Shown here: one piece after another, positions 25,890-35,600 of the stretch | Layout: the number at the start of each line of letters is the position of its first letter | Numbering within the stretch: position 1 is the first letter of the stretch | Assembly: GCA_012729635.1 (NCBI GenBank) | Contig: JAAYCT010000008.1 | Location: 1-64,000 of the forward strand | From: Clostridiaceae bacterium | GTDB lineage: Bacteria > Bacillota > Clostridia > Saccharofermentanales > Saccharofermentanaceae | DNA: 64,000 nucleotides | Direction: 5' to 3' | The notes under the pieces: model-generated | Told to the model about the DNA's origin: nothing | Seen by the model: the letters and a program-made list of their open reading frames with translations, nothing else | The model's database searches: none | Position numbers and translations under genes: made by a program

Positions 25890-27080
25890 CTACGCTCTGA
25901 TCTCTCTGCCCGGAGGCCAGCCGTCCCGAATTTTTTCCATAAGCGCCCGGATCGGAAGAAGAGATCCGACCGCATCATAACCTCCGACACTGCACGCACC
26001 CGATGCGGCGCCCAAACGAACAGACTCCTCAAGCGAATGACCCCGGAGGATTCCCGCAAGAAAACCGGCGACCGCGGCGTCGCCGGCTCCGTTGGCCGAA
26101 ACCAAATGATCCGCACGGAATGCACGAACAAAACCGGCTTGGTCGCAAAGCTCATCCGCGCTGCGTCCGATGCGTTTCGCGGTCTCCGTCAGTCGTTTTT
26201 TGTCCGCCGTACGGTAGTAGATTCCGTATGCTCCGCACTTCACGACGACCACGCCCGCTCCGAGCGTGAGCAATTGCTCCGCCAGCGGAGCAATATCTTC
26301 GCTAATCGATAAATCCTCGGGAATATTACCGTTCTCGCCGCATCTTTTTTTCCATTGATGATATCGGTTCGGATCAATGAAAAAACAAATCTCCTCCAGG
26401 CTGGGAAGAAAATAATCGACAAAAGGTAGCAATCGCTTAAATATCGCCGTCCAGTCCACCGAAGCCGCCGGCGAATCCCCGGAAACCATCGCCATATCCA
26501 GAGAAGTCGGAATTCCGTGTGATGAAAAACGCCGGAACAGACGAACCGTCTCCTCTCCGGTTTTTTCATACATTTTCCGCATCAACGGAGGATATCCGAA
26601 ATGAAATAACGCCGGAGACTCGGCGGGTATTTCCGGGACATGAGAGGAGTCGAAATAATCCCCGGCTCCCGGATCATGAAGGAATATCCGGTCGGTATTC
26701 GGAGGCGCCAGGACCACCGTGTATGATGTGTTCGCACCTTCCATCCGTGTCAGGTTTCCGCTCAGCCCGCATTTTTGGATCAGGCCGGAAAGAATATCGC
26801 CGAAAGCATCACAACCGATACCCGCCGAAATCTCTACGTCAAAGCCATAAAAACGAAGAGCGGCTCCCGTATTGCAGCACGCTCCTCCGGCATGAATATC
26901 CACGCCGTTCATCGGAATCAGGCGACCGGGAACCAGCTCGTCCCGGAAATCGTTCCGGTCCGCCGCAGAAGCGGGAAAAACCGGCGTGATGTCTAAAACC
27001 GCATTCCCGGCCACCCAGACCCGTAAGGCGCGGGAATTTTCATCGGTTTGATTCGAAGCAGGTATTTTCACGCCGCTCAT
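25890..27080 (-). CDS. PfkB-family carbohydrate or nucleoside kinase
   Basis: A 396-residue cytoplasmic kinase of the ribokinase/PfkB family. The early motif is IHAGGACCNTGAALRFYG and the C-terminal signature with the catalytic Asp is ANGAGDAAVAGFLAG. It is longer than ribokinase because of insertions around residues 240-330. The substrate is probably a sugar or sugar-like compound but cannot be assigned. ATG 27080 overlaps the upstream stop in an ATGA, so it is coupled to the membrane protein gene before it. Confidence 0.88.
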   Translation of the reverse strand: MSGVKIPASNQTDENSRALRVWVAGNAVLDITPVFPASAADRNDFRDELVPGRLIPMNGVDIHAGGACCNTGAALRFYGFDVEISAGIGCDAFGDILSGLIQKCGLSGNLTRMEGANTSYTVVLAPPNTDRIFLHDPGAGDYFDSSHVPEIPAESPALFHFGYPPLMRKMYEKTGEETVRLFRRFSSHGIPTSLDMAMVSGDSPAASVDWTAIFKRLLPFVDYFLPSLEEICFFIDPNRYHQWKKRCGENGNIPEDLSISEDIAPLAEQLLTLGAGVVVVKCGAYGIYYRTADKKRLTETAKRIGRSADELCDQAGFVRAFRADHLVSANGAGDAAVAGFLAGILRGHSLEESVRLGAASGACSVGGYDAVGSLLPIRALMEKIRDGWPPGREIRA

Positions 27081-27595
27081 AGAAGATCCGAATCGTACTC
27101 CTCGGGGTCGAGGGCAAACATTTTCATCGGATCTGCCTGATCCGCGGCAACAATCAGCATCTCGGTCCCGATTGTGCATTTTTCATAGAACTCCGGGGAT
27201 ACGGGAACCCACCCGGAATCCTTGTTCCCGGACTTTTCAAACGATACAAAATGCCCCTGAAATAAATCGGAACTGCCTTTCGCCCGGAGCCGGTCACGTT
27301 GCTTGCAGGGTACCGTCATCATGTATTTTGCGTTTTTGAATGTGGCGACTCGACGGTTGTAATCCGCAATTACATCCAAGAAGATGATCGCAAGCAGTGC
27401 AAGCAGGATCATATAACTGATCTGTACGGTTCGAAGAGACAGCGAGTACAGCTCGGCACGCGGCAAGATACCCATGATCCAGAGCATGCATAAAACCACC
27501 CACAGAAGAAAAAACGCCCAGAATTTTTTCTGCGCTTCCCTTCTCTCCCGGTCGATCACCTTTTGAACAATTTCGGGATTGACCTCTTTCCACAT
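27077..27595 (-). CDS. Two-helix membrane protein of unknown function
   Basis: A 172-residue protein. An N-terminal charged stretch is followed by two hydrophobic helices (about residues 27-45 and 58-75) and a soluble C-terminal domain of about 95 residues with MMTVPCKQRDRLRAKG and HFVSFEK. I know no family for it. GGAGG precedes the ATG. It is the first gene of an operon with the PfkB kinase and overlaps it. Confidence 0.75.
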   Translation of the reverse strand: MWKEVNPEIVQKVIDRERREAQKKFWAFFLLWVVLCMLWIMGILPRAELYSLSLRTVQISYMILLALLAIIFLDVIADYNRRVATFKNAKYMMTVPCKQRDRLRAKGSSDLFQGHFVSFEKSGNKDSGWVPVSPEFYEKCTIGTEMLIVAADQADPMKMFALDPEEYDSDLL

Positions 27596-27678
27596 AATGC
27601 TCTCCTCCGGACGTTTTGGATTTTCGGGAATTCCGTTGACGAATCAATCGCCGATCGCAACGGAACCCGCCTCCTTGC

Positions 27679-27707
27679 ATCATAGTATAAAACACCGATT
27701 GATTCAA
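27679..27707 (-). promoter_or_regulatory. Promoter of the membrane protein-PfkB operon
   Basis: On the minus strand TTGAAT (27707-27702), a 17-bp spacer and TATGAT (27684-27679). It leaves a leader of about 80 bases. Confidence 0.6.
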
Positions 27708-27745
27708 GAGAACCCGTTTCGCGCGGCCCGGTCCGAGCTGAGATT

Positions 27746-29002
27746 TTAACGGGACGCGAAACCCCGGATTGCCGAAAATCCGCCCCGATTTTCCTCCAGG
27801 ACACCGTTTTCGATGAGTCCGGAGTCGCACTTTACCTGAATCCCGCGTCGAATCGACAATACGCCGTGCTGCATTCGGATCTTATCGATTACGGCATCGA
27901 TGTCTGCCGCGCCCGATGGACCGAAATCGGCGTCAAAAAGCGATCTTTGCCGCCCCGAATCGGAGGGGACAAGCTGTGTCGCACGAATGCCCATGCTCCG
28001 CACCGGCCGATCCCAAGTATAGTGGACGCGAAACAAACGCATTGCGGTCTTTGCAATTTCATCCGTTTGGTCCGTACGGGCAAAGAGCCGTTTTTGTCGC
28101 TCAAAACCGTGAAGATCCGATCCCCGAACCCATATCTGAATCGTTTGTGCCTGAAAATGATGCTTTCGCAATCTTCCGGAAACCTGATCCGACAACGCAA
28201 CAATCGTCTGCCAGACATCCTTTTCGTCCAACATATCCCTTGCGGTGGTCGTGCTGTTTCCGATCGATTTCATTTCCCTTTGCCGCATGCAATGCGCCAC
28301 GGGCAGATTCTCTTCCCCGTTTGCGGAAAGCCAAAGCTTAACTCCGTTAATCCCCATATAGTCCCGCAAATATTCGGGTGACATGGTCGCGAGCGCTCCG
28401 ATGGTACGAATATTTATTTTTTCGAGCTTTTTTCGGGTGGCTTCACCGACGAAAAGAAGGTCCCCGACCGGAAGAGGCCAGGCAATTTCCCGATAATTAT
28501 CGCGGGATATCCATGTTGTCGCATCCGGTTTCTTGTAGTCCGATCCGAGTTTGGCAAAAATTTTGGAAAAGCTTACACCGACCGAGCAGGTTAAGTGCAG
28601 TTCCTCGCGTACGCGCATCCTTATTTCATCGGCAATCCGAACCGGGTCACCGACCCCCGCCACACCGGTCAAATCAAGCCAACACTCGTCCGGTCCGTAA
28701 GGCTCGACGCGATCGGTATACTGACAATACATATCGAAAAGCTTTGCCGAGTAATACATATACTGCTCATGGTTCGCCGGAATGACAACCAGTCCGGGGC
28801 ATTTTTGTCGCGCCTGCCAGATCGCTTCGGCCGTTTTGATTCCAAAGGCGGCTGCGTGTCTGTTTTTGGCCAGGATGATTCCGTGACGCTTTTCCTCGTC
28901 CCCGCCGACCGCCAAGGGCACGTCCCGGAACTCGGGATGATTGACCATTTCAACCGAAGCGTAGAAGCAATTCTGATCCACGTGTAAAATTTTCCGATCC
29001 AA
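27746..29002 (-). CDS. dinB: DNA polymerase IV, Y-family translesion polymerase
   Basis: Copies past DNA lesions with low fidelity. The active-site opening is ILHVDQNCFYAS (metal-binding Asp9 and steric gate region) and the second acidic pair is in YGPDECWLDL. A helix-hairpin-helix (INIRTIGALATMSPEYL) and the little-finger domain follow. The C-terminal QRSLF looks like a beta-clamp binding motif. The frame opens at an ATG at 29035, but family proteins begin at MDR.ILH, so I chose TTG 29002, with AGGGG five bases before. A LexA-type box lies 74 bases upstream, so it should be SOS-induced. Confidence 0.93.
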   Translation of the reverse strand: MDRKILHVDQNCFYASVEMVNHPEFRDVPLAVGGDEEKRHGIILAKNRHAAAFGIKTAEAIWQARQKCPGLVVIPANHEQYMYYSAKLFDMYCQYTDRVEPYGPDECWLDLTGVAGVGDPVRIADEIRMRVREELHLTCSVGVSFSKIFAKLGSDYKKPDATTWISRDNYREIAWPLPVGDLLFVGEATRKKLEKINIRTIGALATMSPEYLRDYMGINGVKLWLSANGEENLPVAHCMRQREMKSIGNSTTTARDMLDEKDVWQTIVALSDQVSGRLRKHHFQAQTIQIWVRGSDLHGFERQKRLFARTDQTDEIAKTAMRLFRVHYTWDRPVRSMGIRATQLVPSDSGRQRSLFDADFGPSGAADIDAVIDKIRMQHGVLSIRRGIQVKCDSGLIENGVLEENRGGFSAIRGFASR

Positions 29003-29075
29003 TAGAACCCCTTCTTTTCCGCAGCATTTCATCATTTGATCGAGTCCGAGTCAAACGGACGGATCGGAACAAATA

Positions 29076-29087
29076 GAACATTTGTTC
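29076..29087. promoter_or_regulatory. LexA (DinR) SOS box
   Basis: GAACATTTGTTC is a perfect GAAC-N4-GTTC palindrome, the core of the Firmicute SOS box. It lies between dinB and the response regulator gene, nearer to dinB (74 bases from its start). Confidence 0.85.
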
Positions 29088-29161
29088 TTCTTTACTCTAC
29101 CATGTTCACCGAATGTTTGCAAGAATTCCTCATTTATATATCTTCAAAAGGTTTTGTACTC

Positions 29162-29190
29162 TTTAAATCTTTGATAAGTTGGTATATAAT
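29162..29190 (+). promoter_or_regulatory. Promoter of the two-component system
   Basis: TTTAAA (29162-29167), a 17-bp spacer and TATAAT (29185-29190). The -35 box is weak. The RNA start is expected near 29197. Confidence 0.5.
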
Positions 29191-29218
29191 TGAGCATAGG
29201 AATAGGCTTACACATAGG

Positions 29219-29245
29219 ACGTCTGCCCTCGGGGCAGTCGTTTTG
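29219..29245 (+). promoter_or_regulatory. Leader hairpin followed by a T-run, possible attenuator
   Basis: CTGCCC and GGGCAG (29223-29228 with 29232-29237) pair around loop TCG, with an outer ACG/CGT extension across one mismatch. TTTTG follows. The hairpin lies between the promoter and the response regulator start and looks like a weak terminator. Confidence 0.45.
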
Positions 29246-29266
29246 ACTCCCAAAGGTGGTGGATTT

Positions 29267-29974
29267 ATGGCAAAGCAAAGGTTGTTACTGGTTGATGATG
29301 ACACCGATATTCTGGAAGTAAACAAAGCTTATCTTGAGAACGAAGGTTATGAAGTAGGCGTTGCGACGACGATGACGCAGACGCTTGAGAAGGTTGCGAC
29401 CAACTCTTTCGACTGTATTGTGTTGGATATCATGCTTCCCGACGGAAGTGCATATGATCTGCCCTCCAAGCTTCGCGTGTATACGAAGGCGCCGATCATC
29501 TTCCTTTCGGCCCGAGATCAACTCGAGGATAAGATTACCGGATTCAAGGTCGGCGGAGACGACTATATGACCAAGCCCTACAGTCTCCAGGAGCTGTCCG
29601 CCAGAATTTCGGCTCATATCCGTCGAAACATGACGGCAGACGGTTTCCTGATGGATTATCCGCCGTTGACGATTAACATCAAGTCCCGCGAGGTCATACT
29701 GAACGGCAAGCAGGTTCACCTGACAAACCGTGAATTTGACATTCTCCGTCTCTTGGCCGAAACGCCGAACGTAATCGTTCCCTTCTCCCGGATCTACTCC
29801 GTGGTTTGGGGTGACGACGGAATGTGCGACAATCATCTGGTCATGGTGAATATCAGTTATCTGAGAAAGAAGATGGAGAAGGCCGCTCCGGACGTGCTGT
29901 TTGTGAAAACCGAGTGGGGCAGCGGATATTCCTTCGCGTACCCGCCGATTCGTAATACCCTTCGTCCGGAGTAA
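29267..29974 (+). CDS. OmpR/PhoB-family response regulator
   Basis: A 235-residue DNA-binding regulator. The receiver domain has acidic residues DDD at 10-12, the phosphoacceptor Asp54 in IVLDIMLPDG and Lys in MTKPYS. The winged-helix effector spans about residues 130-228 (LTNREFDILRLLAE, VWGDDG, NISYLRKKM, TEWGSGYSF). The frame is open from 29036, but the protein clearly starts at ATG 29267 (MAKQRLLLVDDD), preceded by AGGTGGTGG. It is followed after 27 bases by its probable kinase gene. Confidence 0.95.
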   Translation: MAKQRLLLVDDDTDILEVNKAYLENEGYEVGVATTMTQTLEKVATNSFDCIVLDIMLPDGSAYDLPSKLRVYTKAPIIFLSARDQLEDKITGFKVGGDDYMTKPYSLQELSARISAHIRRNMTADGFLMDYPPLTINIKSREVILNGKQVHLTNREFDILRLLAETPNVIVPFSRIYSVVWGDDGMCDNHLVMVNISYLRKKMEKAAPDVLFVKTEWGSGYSFAYPPIRNTLRPE

Positions 29975-30001
29975 ACGCACGCACATCGGCCGATAAGCAA
30001 A

Positions 30002-32245
30002 ATGACAAATGACGCGCTTCTGGAAAAGACGGACAACAAAAAGGTCCTGCGTATTTTTGTGCGTACGGTCGTCTTTTTGATTGTCCTTCTTTTTATCTAT
30101 GTCTTTGTTCTTCTGACCAATCAACGTCACGGCATCCATCTGGTCACGGACGAGGAAAGCGGGGTCCTTGACCTTCAGCACTGGTCCTTTGAGCATGACG
30201 GTCGTAATTATATTAACGCCGGATGGACGTTTTATCCGAATCAGCTGCTGACCCCTCAGGATTTCGGATATCCCGTCGATTCGGACGGTCCCGGCCCTTC
30301 GTTCGAAAGGATTACGCCCGCTTCCGCATATCCTCATTATACGAACGTATCCATCTCAACGAACGGATGGACACATTTCGGTCTTTCTGCCGAACCCTCT
30401 TCCGAATCGGTTCCGGTGATGTCCGAATTCGGGTACGGCACCTATCGCATCGCAATCCGAATCGCACCCGATTCGGGCGTCATCGCAATGGATTTCCCGG
30501 AAATCAATCATGCAGCGAAAATTTACGCAAACGGGAAGCTGCTTGCGTCTTTCGGCAAAATATCCGAGTCCGTGGATGGCTATGAAAACGAAGAGGCGTA
30601 TTCGGATATACGGGTCAGTCCCTCGGAGGACGGGATGATCGATATCATCATCCCCTGCTCGAATTTTTCCTCCCCGTTCGGCGGTATCGCAGTCCCTCCG
30701 GCCATCGGGACTCCGGAGCAAATCGACGCCATCGACACCGTTTCAAAAATGTGGATCAGCGGTGTCGTGACCCTTTTCGTGCTGTTGATTATCACCGGTT
30801 TTTACGTGTCATCTACATTTCGCCGTAAACTGAAGTATTATTTTTTCATCCTCATCATCATGATCTCGATCAGTTACGAATTCAGCGATAAAATTTTCAA
30901 TCCGATGCCGGGCAATTGGAACAAATTATTGCAGACCACATTCTTCCTTCTGATGTCCCTGAACGCGGCATTGTACTTTTCCTCCCTGTATCCCAAAAAT
31001 GACGACAGTCTTTTCGCAAAGATCAAAAACTGGGATATCGTATTGATTGCAACGATGGTTTGCGCGTTTTTGGCCGTGTATTGGATGCGTCCGGATCTGC
31101 TGTATTATAATTCCTCGGTGATCGCGAACTCCACGTTCGTCACGATCATCAACTCCTATAATTTTCTACGTGTTCTGTACATGACTCCGCGCTATCCGGA
31201 GCAAGGAACTTTTTATCTGATTTCAGCCGCGATGGCAAGCATCATTTTTTCGACGATGATTATTCGATCACCTCAGATCTTTTTCATTCCCCTTCATTCC
31301 GTCGGAATCGTTTTAATGATTTTCGGAACGGCCATATACTTCACGATACGATACGTCAACAACTTTAACCAAATCAAACGGTTCACCGTCGAACTGGAAA
31401 ACGCGGTGCAGGAGAAGACCCGTAGCATCGCCCGCGTCAACGCGGAGCTCGTTTCCACCAATCAAATGCTGATCAAAAATGAGGAAGCGAGAAAAAAGAT
31501 GATGTCCAACGTTTCCCACGATCTTCGCACGCCCATTACGGCAATCCGCGGGTACATTGAGCTGATTATGAACGCGAAGGCCAATACACCGCGTGATACG
31601 ATCCGGACATATCTGACCAACATGCATACACGAAGCGTTCAAATGGAGCAATTGATCGATGATCTGGTCCAACTGACGCGGCTGGAATCCGATCCCGCGG
31701 ACATAAAAACCCAAACGGTCAATCTTCGGGATATGATTGACAATCTGTACGAATTGTATCTGATGGAATCGGAGGGCTCAAACAAGCAACTACATCTGGA
31801 TCTTCCGAAGGACGATATGCTCACGGTAATGGGTGATCCGAACCGGCTGTTACGCGTTTTCGAAAACCTGATCGTCAACGCGATGCGCTATACGGCGGAC
31901 GACGGCAAAATCAACATCCGCGCATTCCGGGAACTCGCGATGCTGGGCGGCGACTCCGTGCACATTATTGTCAGCGATAACGGGATCGGGATCCCTTCTT
32001 CCGAGCTCCCGTATATTTTCGATCGGTTCTATCGTGCAACGAATGCTTCCATCCACAAAAGCGGCTCGGGTCTCGGCCTTTCCATCGTGAAAAGCATCGT
32101 TGAAAAGCACGGCGGCCGCATTTGGGCGGACAGTGTCGAAAAAGAAGGCTCTTCGTTTCATGTAATCCTTCCGTCGGCCGGACCCCGGGACATGGAAAGA
32201 GCGACCCGGAAACGGGAAGACCCCGACTCCGCGCCGCTCTCTTGA
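30002..32245 (+). CDS. Sensor histidine kinase with 7TM-DISM-like membrane sensor
   Basis: A 747-residue kinase paired with the preceding regulator. One helix near residues 20-38 is followed by an extracellular beta-sandwich domain (about 45-250) and then seven or so helices (about 255-455), the arrangement of 7TMR-DISM sensors. A coiled stretch leads to the kinase core: H-box SHDLRTPITAIRGY (His near 507), N-box ENLIVNAMRYT and G-boxes SDNGIGIP and SGSGLGLSIV. The outer domain resembles carbohydrate-binding folds, so a sugar ligand is possible. No strong ribosome site precedes ATG 30002. Confidence 0.92.
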   Translation: MTNDALLEKTDNKKVLRIFVRTVVFLIVLLFIYVFVLLTNQRHGIHLVTDEESGVLDLQHWSFEHDGRNYINAGWTFYPNQLLTPQDFGYPVDSDGPGPSFERITPASAYPHYTNVSISTNGWTHFGLSAEPSSESVPVMSEFGYGTYRIAIRIAPDSGVIAMDFPEINHAAKIYANGKLLASFGKISESVDGYENEEAYSDIRVSPSEDGMIDIIIPCSNFSSPFGGIAVPPAIGTPEQIDAIDTVSKMWISGVVTLFVLLIITGFYVSSTFRRKLKYYFFILIIMISISYEFSDKIFNPMPGNWNKLLQTTFFLLMSLNAALYFSSLYPKNDDSLFAKIKNWDIVLIATMVCAFLAVYWMRPDLLYYNSSVIANSTFVTIINSYNFLRVLYMTPRYPEQGTFYLISAAMASIIFSTMIIRSPQIFFIPLHSVGIVLMIFGTAIYFTIRYVNNFNQIKRFTVELENAVQEKTRSIARVNAELVSTNQMLIKNEEARKKMMSNVSHDLRTPITAIRGYIELIMNAKANTPRDTIRTYLTNMHTRSVQMEQLIDDLVQLTRLESDPADIKTQTVNLRDMIDNLYELYLMESEGSNKQLHLDLPKDDMLTVMGDPNRLLRVFENLIVNAMRYTADDGKINIRAFRELAMLGGDSVHIIVSDNGIGIPSSELPYIFDRFYRATNASIHKSGSGLGLSIVKSIVEKHGGRIWADSVEKEGSSFHVILPSAGPRDMERATRKREDPDSAPLS

Positions 32246-32309
32246 GTCAATGGATCCGACCGAATAAGGATCCCCGAATATCAAACGAATCCCGGGTCGG
32301 AAATACATG

Positions 32310-32528
32310 TCAGGTTCCGGATTCTTCCGCCTTTTCGAAAAAACGATTCAGTTCGTCGATTAATGCATCGCAGTTCATGTTGTGAACCGCACACGCTTCC
32401 TCAATCGTCTCGCCGCTTGCCATCGCACAGCCCAGACAATGAAGGCCGTTCTGAAGAAATATCGGAACCGTTCCCTGATGTAGATTCAGGACATCGGCGA
32501 TAATCATTTCTTTGGTAATCTTTGTCAT
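32310..32528 (-). CDS. DUF1858 domain protein
   Basis: A 72-residue single-domain protein, almost entirely DUF1858. It shows the pattern ITKEMIIADVLNLHQGTVPI followed by the pair of cysteines in GLHCLGC. DUF1858 is found near or fused to redox enzymes in anaerobes; the Cys pair suggests a redox or metal role. Two ATGs lie in frame; ATG 32528 is correctly spaced from GGAGG, whereas 32534 is adjacent to it. Confidence 0.92.
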   Translation of the reverse strand: MTKITKEMIIADVLNLHQGTVPIFLQNGLHCLGCAMASGETIEEACAVHNMNCDALIDELNRFFEKAEESGT

Positions 32529-32565
32529 ATGCATTCCTCCTTTCGGGGGTTAATCTGTAATGATT

Positions 32566-32594
32566 ACAATATCATGACCCGGAGCAACAAGCAA
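32566..32594 (-). promoter_or_regulatory. Promoter of the DUF1858 gene
   Basis: On the minus strand TTGCTT (32594-32589), a 17-bp spacer and TATTGT (32571-32566). Confidence 0.5.
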
Positions 32595-32642
32595 TAGTGT
32601 TGCCGATCCGTTTCCATCTTCTCGCCGATTGAATCGGCCGGA

Positions 32643-35600
32643 TTAGAAACGAACCTCGACATGGTGAACAGAGGCGTCATCTACCAGTTTCAGCAGATGA
32701 CTTTTCTGTTTTTTTCCCTCAAAGTAGATGGTTACGGCTTCGTCAAAGTCCGTTCGTTTTTCAAAAGCAATCTCATAAATCGTCGATCCGAAGCGGTACT
32801 CAATCTGATACCGGTCGAAAGGAATCGCTTTTTTCGGTGAAAACACCAGATACTCCCCTTCTCTTTTCAATCCGAGGAACGGATTCAGGATTGCCCGATA
32901 CATCCACCCCGCGGCGCCCGTGTACCAGCTCCATCCGCCCCTTCCGACATTCGGATATCCGTCGGAGACATCCGCGGTCATCGCATACGGTTCGTTTTGA
33001 TAACGGTTGAGCAACCGGAAATCAGCGGTCGCATGAATCGGATTCAGCATATTCAGAATCCGGTATGCCTCCTCCATGTCCCCGATTTCGCAAAAAGCAA
33101 TCGCCATCCAAACGGCGGCGTGCGTATACTGACCACCGTTTTCACGAATACCCGGATTATATCCGCTGATGTATCCCGGATTGTTTTCCCCCCGGTCAAA
33201 CGGAGGGGTCAACAATCGCACGATACCTTCCCCCCTGCTGATTAACAGATTTTGCGCGGATCGAAGCGCAGTCTCGCCTCTTTTCCGATCGGAGCCCTTG
33301 GAGATGACGGCCCACGCCTGACTGATTGAGTCGATCATACATTCTTCATTATGAGATGAGCCCATCGGGCGGCCGTTATCGTAATATGCACGCAAATACC
33401 ACCGTCCGTCCCATGCATATCGCTCGAGAGCATTCTTAATTTCGCTCATGTGCCGGCGAAAACGCTCCGTTTTTGCCTGATCCCCCCGACCGATGCAAAC
33501 CGGAATAAACAAATCCATGACATGATATAAAAACCAGCCCAACCATACGCTCTCTCCCAGACCTTCCTTTCCGACCGCGTTCATTCCGTCATTCCAGTCT
33601 CCTCCGCCGATTAACGGCAGACCGTGTCGTCCGAACGCGCAGGCTCGCTCAATGGCCAAAACACAATGATCATAAACATCCCCCGTCTTCTTCGAAATAA
33701 CCGGTGTGGAAACGCTCTCGCTTTGCTCCGGTCCCAGCGGCTCCGATTCGATAAACGATACCTTTTCGCACAGGATTCCGGCGTCTCCGGTGTGTCGAAT
33801 ATATTCGGCGACGGCGTACGGAAGGAAAAGAAGGTCATCGGATATTTTCGTCCGTACGCCCATTCCGTCCGGATGATGCCACCAGTGCTGAACATCTCCT
33901 TCCCTGAATTGCCTGGAACAGCAAAGCAGAATGTGACGGCGGGTCATTTCCGCGTCGTAATCCATGATTGCGAGCACATCCTGCAACTGATCCCTGAACC
34001 CGTACGCGCCTCCGCATTGATAAAAAGCCGCGCGTGCCATCAGTCGACAGGCAATCACCTGATAGAGCAGCCAGCCGTTCATGAGAATGTCCATGGCCCG
34101 GTTCGGTGTGCGAATCGATATATTGCCCGGAAGCTTCTCCCAGAATTTCTGTACCGTTTTCAGCTCCGCCTGAGCGTGTCCCGGCGTTCGAAAATGGGAA
34201 GCCGTAATCTCCGCCCGCTCCGAATTCTCCGCGTGTCCGAGACCGAACACGACACAAGTCCGCCCGTGAGGCGCCGTCTTCGCGTCGCAGGCGATCACTC
34301 CGCAGGGATCAAGACCGGCTCCCAACTGCGACGGGGCGGGCGTGACGAGAGCCTCCGGATATAAAATATTCCCGTTCCGGCCGAAAAAGGTTTGACGGTC
34401 ACCGGTTTTATACGTAACGGGATGGTCGCAAAACAGATATGTCACACCTTTCGATTCTTCGGTGCAATAAGTGTTTCGAGCCGTAAGGATCTCCGATTTC
34501 CCGTTATACTCCGTAACGATAAATCGCTCCGTCGTTTCGCGAAAAACACCCAGCACCCATTCCGCATAAAACGCAACATTGAATTTGGCCGACTGATTTG
34601 TCTTGTTAATAATGTTTAGAATCATCAGCTTGACCGGGGCATCCGCGGAGCAAAACAGCATAAGCTCGAGATCACAATCTCTGGATTCCCTTTGAAAAAC
34701 CGAATATCCAAACCCGTGACGAACGCGAAAATATCCGTCGGCACCCGGTATGAGCGCACAGGGAGAACAAATCAATCCGGTCTTTTTATTTCGAACATAA
34801 AGCACCTCGGACGGAGGATCCGTAACGGGGTCGTTGCTCCAAACCGTCAGTTTATTTTCACGACTGTTTTTGCTCCATGTATACCCGGATCCGATCTCGG
34901 AAATCTGAAAGCCGAAGCGGCCGTTCGTAATCACATTGAGCCATGGTGCCGGGGTTTTTGCTCCGTGACTCAATCGGATCTCATATTCGCGTCCGTTCCG
35001 GACAAATCCTCCGATCCCGTTGAAAAACTCGGGAACCGCTTCGCCGGTGTGCCCGCAAAAACCGTTTCCTCCGGCCGTCGGGAAATTTCCCGAGGGAAGA
35101 TGAATGACGTCTCCGTTTGTACTCTCCTTGCCGCCGGGGACAATTTTTCGAAAATAGATTCCGGTCTGCGGCGTAAATATTATGCGGGCGGCCGACAAAA
35201 GAAGCGTCCGCTCCGCTTCTTCGATTCGGCATGCCCGGATGATAAATATCCCGAGGCGGTTGAGGCTGTGTTCAAATACGCGTACCTGTGCGGTTTCCTC
35301 AAAAATCATCTGCTGTAATGAATCGTCGTATCCGCCTTCGGCTTCGTTGTAGATAATCAGATCCGTTGAAACCTTTTGCAGGCGTAAAAATTCATATGCC
35401 AGGAGCACTTCTTTTACGGTGCTTCGATCCTCCGGTTCGGAAACGCGCAGCAGAAGAATCGGACGGTCACCGGATATCCCGAAGCGCCACAGCCCGCTCT
35501 GGCCCAGGCTATTGTCGGCCAATTCGTCGGTTCCGCCCCGAAAAACATTCGTCGGATAGTAGATGGCACCGACCAGATTCTGGATCGCGTTCAATTGTAC

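Noticed and set aside
29285-30337. 350-residue minus-strand frame opposite the response regulator and kinase genes
   Set aside because: The plus strand encodes clear receiver, winged-helix and kinase domains here; the minus frame has no known motif and is a codon-bias shadow.
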